The position numbers and the translations under genes are program-made. DNA of 64,000 nucleotides. It comes from Mycolicibacterium alvei (lineage in GTDB: Bacteria > Actinomycetota > Actinomycetes > Mycobacteriales > Mycobacteriaceae). Below the pieces are notes generated by a model. That model was not told the origin of the DNA. It worked only from the letters and a program-made list of their open reading frames with translations, and ran no database searches. The first letter of the stretch is position 1. Each line of letters opens with the position of its first letter. This document shows positions 63,607 to 64,000 of this stretch, piece by piece. The stretch lies in contig NZ_AP022565.1 in NCBI RefSeq assembly GCF_010727325.1, positions 186,001-250,000 of the forward strand, given 5' to 3'.

Positions 63607-64000
63607 GTGGTCGCGGCGGGGACGGACTCAGGCCCGAACTACGCCCACATACTGGGCATCCATAAGGATCAGATAGTCCAGGAACTGGGTTGGGACGAGG
63701 ATAGCGACGACGACATCCGGGTCGACATCGAAGAAGCGTGTGGCTCAGAGCTGCTCGACGAAGATTCGGACGAGGTCGTCGACGTGGTTTTGCTCTGGTG
63801 GCGGGACGACGACGGGGATCTCGTCGATCGACTCATGGACGCCATCACTCCACTCGCCGAGGACGGCGTGATCTGGGTGGTGACTCCCAAAACCGGTAAA
63901 CCCGGGCACGTGCAGCCCGCCGAGATCGCCGAATCGGCGCCGACGGCCGGGTTGATGCAGACTTCGTCGGCCAAGTTGGGGGACTGGACGGCGAGTCGCC
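63607..64000 (+). CDS. DUF3052 protein, truncated by window end (Rv2239c-like)
   Basis: 131 codons are visible before the window stops. The GTG at 63607 is preceded by an excellent ribosome-binding site, AAGGAGGA (63593-63600). The sequence is acidic: LGIHKDQIVQELGWDEDSDD, then VVDVVLLWWRDDDGDL and GVIWVVTPKTGKPGHVQPAE. This matches the small actinobacterial DUF3052 family (about 150 residues), so 20-30 residues are probably missing at the C-terminus. The function is unknown; Rossmann-like features are only suggestive. Confidence 0.85.
   Translation, partial: MVAAGTDSGPNYAHILGIHKDQIVQELGWDEDSDDDIRVDIEEACGSELLDEDSDEVVDVVLLWWRDDDGDLVDRLMDAITPLAEDGVIWVVTPKTGKPGHVQPAEIAESAPTAGLMQTSSAKLGDWTASR

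Overview
The window is high-GC actinobacterial DNA and is almost certainly from a fast-growing mycobacterium (Mycolicibacterium type). The evidence is the FAS-II mycolate operon fabD-acpM-kasA-kasB-accD6 behind a mabR-type regulator and next to aceE. MscR (mycothiol-dependent), glpD1, a diacylglycerol-kinase-like gene, DUF3145 and DUF3052 genes are also present. From about 35.4 kb to the end, gene content and order resemble the M. tuberculosis Rv2260-Rv2239c neighbourhood, read in the opposite orientation and with insertions.

Region by region. 0.1-12.8 kb: a BacA/Rv1819c-type ABC transporter, a PASTA-less Ser/Thr kinase, a membrane class III nucleotide cyclase, a tandem universal stress protein, two SDR enzymes, a secreted protein translationally coupled to a DUF4185 protein, a DapB-like oxidoreductase and an Hsp70-like membrane protein. 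A 23-codon stub of an oligopeptide ABC-transporter ATPase sits in front of the first SDR. 12.8-16.7 kb: arsenic operon copy 1 (divergent ArsR-type repressor / cadI - TauD-like dioxygenase - arsR - acr3 - arsC). 16.96-31.05 kb: a 14.1-kb element carrying a Tn554-type pair of tyrosine recombinases, a second paralogous arsenic operon (with a DinB-like gene where copy 1 has the dioxygenase, and two arsenate reductases), a CmtR-type sensor with a P1B-type metal ATPase, an ICMT-like methyltransferase, a nucleotide-cyclase/YHS fusion, and a SAM methyltransferase broken by an intact IS3-family element. The element has split a secreted staphylococcal-nuclease-like gene at its catalytic arginine codon. 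The C-terminal part lies at 16758-16964, the N-terminal part at 31055-31377, both on the minus strand, and joining them restores a normal reading frame.

31.4-42.4 kb: Excalibur protein, ThDP enzyme, SABATH-type methyltransferase, small membrane proteins, MBL hydrolase plus MscR, a TPR-like protein, a serine hydrolase, DUF3145, a secreted protein and a second, much larger, DUF4185 protein. 42.5-53.0 kb: a Baeyer-Villiger-type monooxygenase/SDR pair opposite a TetR gene and an HSL-type hydrolase; a diacylglycerol-kinase-like gene and an FAD oxidase opposite a TetR-glpD1 pair; a LysR gene opposite an SDR. 53.1-59.9 kb: the FAS-II operon and its regulator. 60.0-62.8 kb: aceE. 62.9-64.0 kb: a lipoprotein and a DUF3052 gene that runs off the window.

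Working together: the two ars operons would sense As(III) (ArsR), reduce arsenate (ArsC), export arsenite (Acr3) and bind metal (CadI). The CmtR/ATPase pair would add Cd/Pb/Zn efflux. The FAS-II genes supply meromycolate elongation, with aceE providing acetyl-CoA. All functional statements rest on reading motifs and remembered family members; no database search was run.
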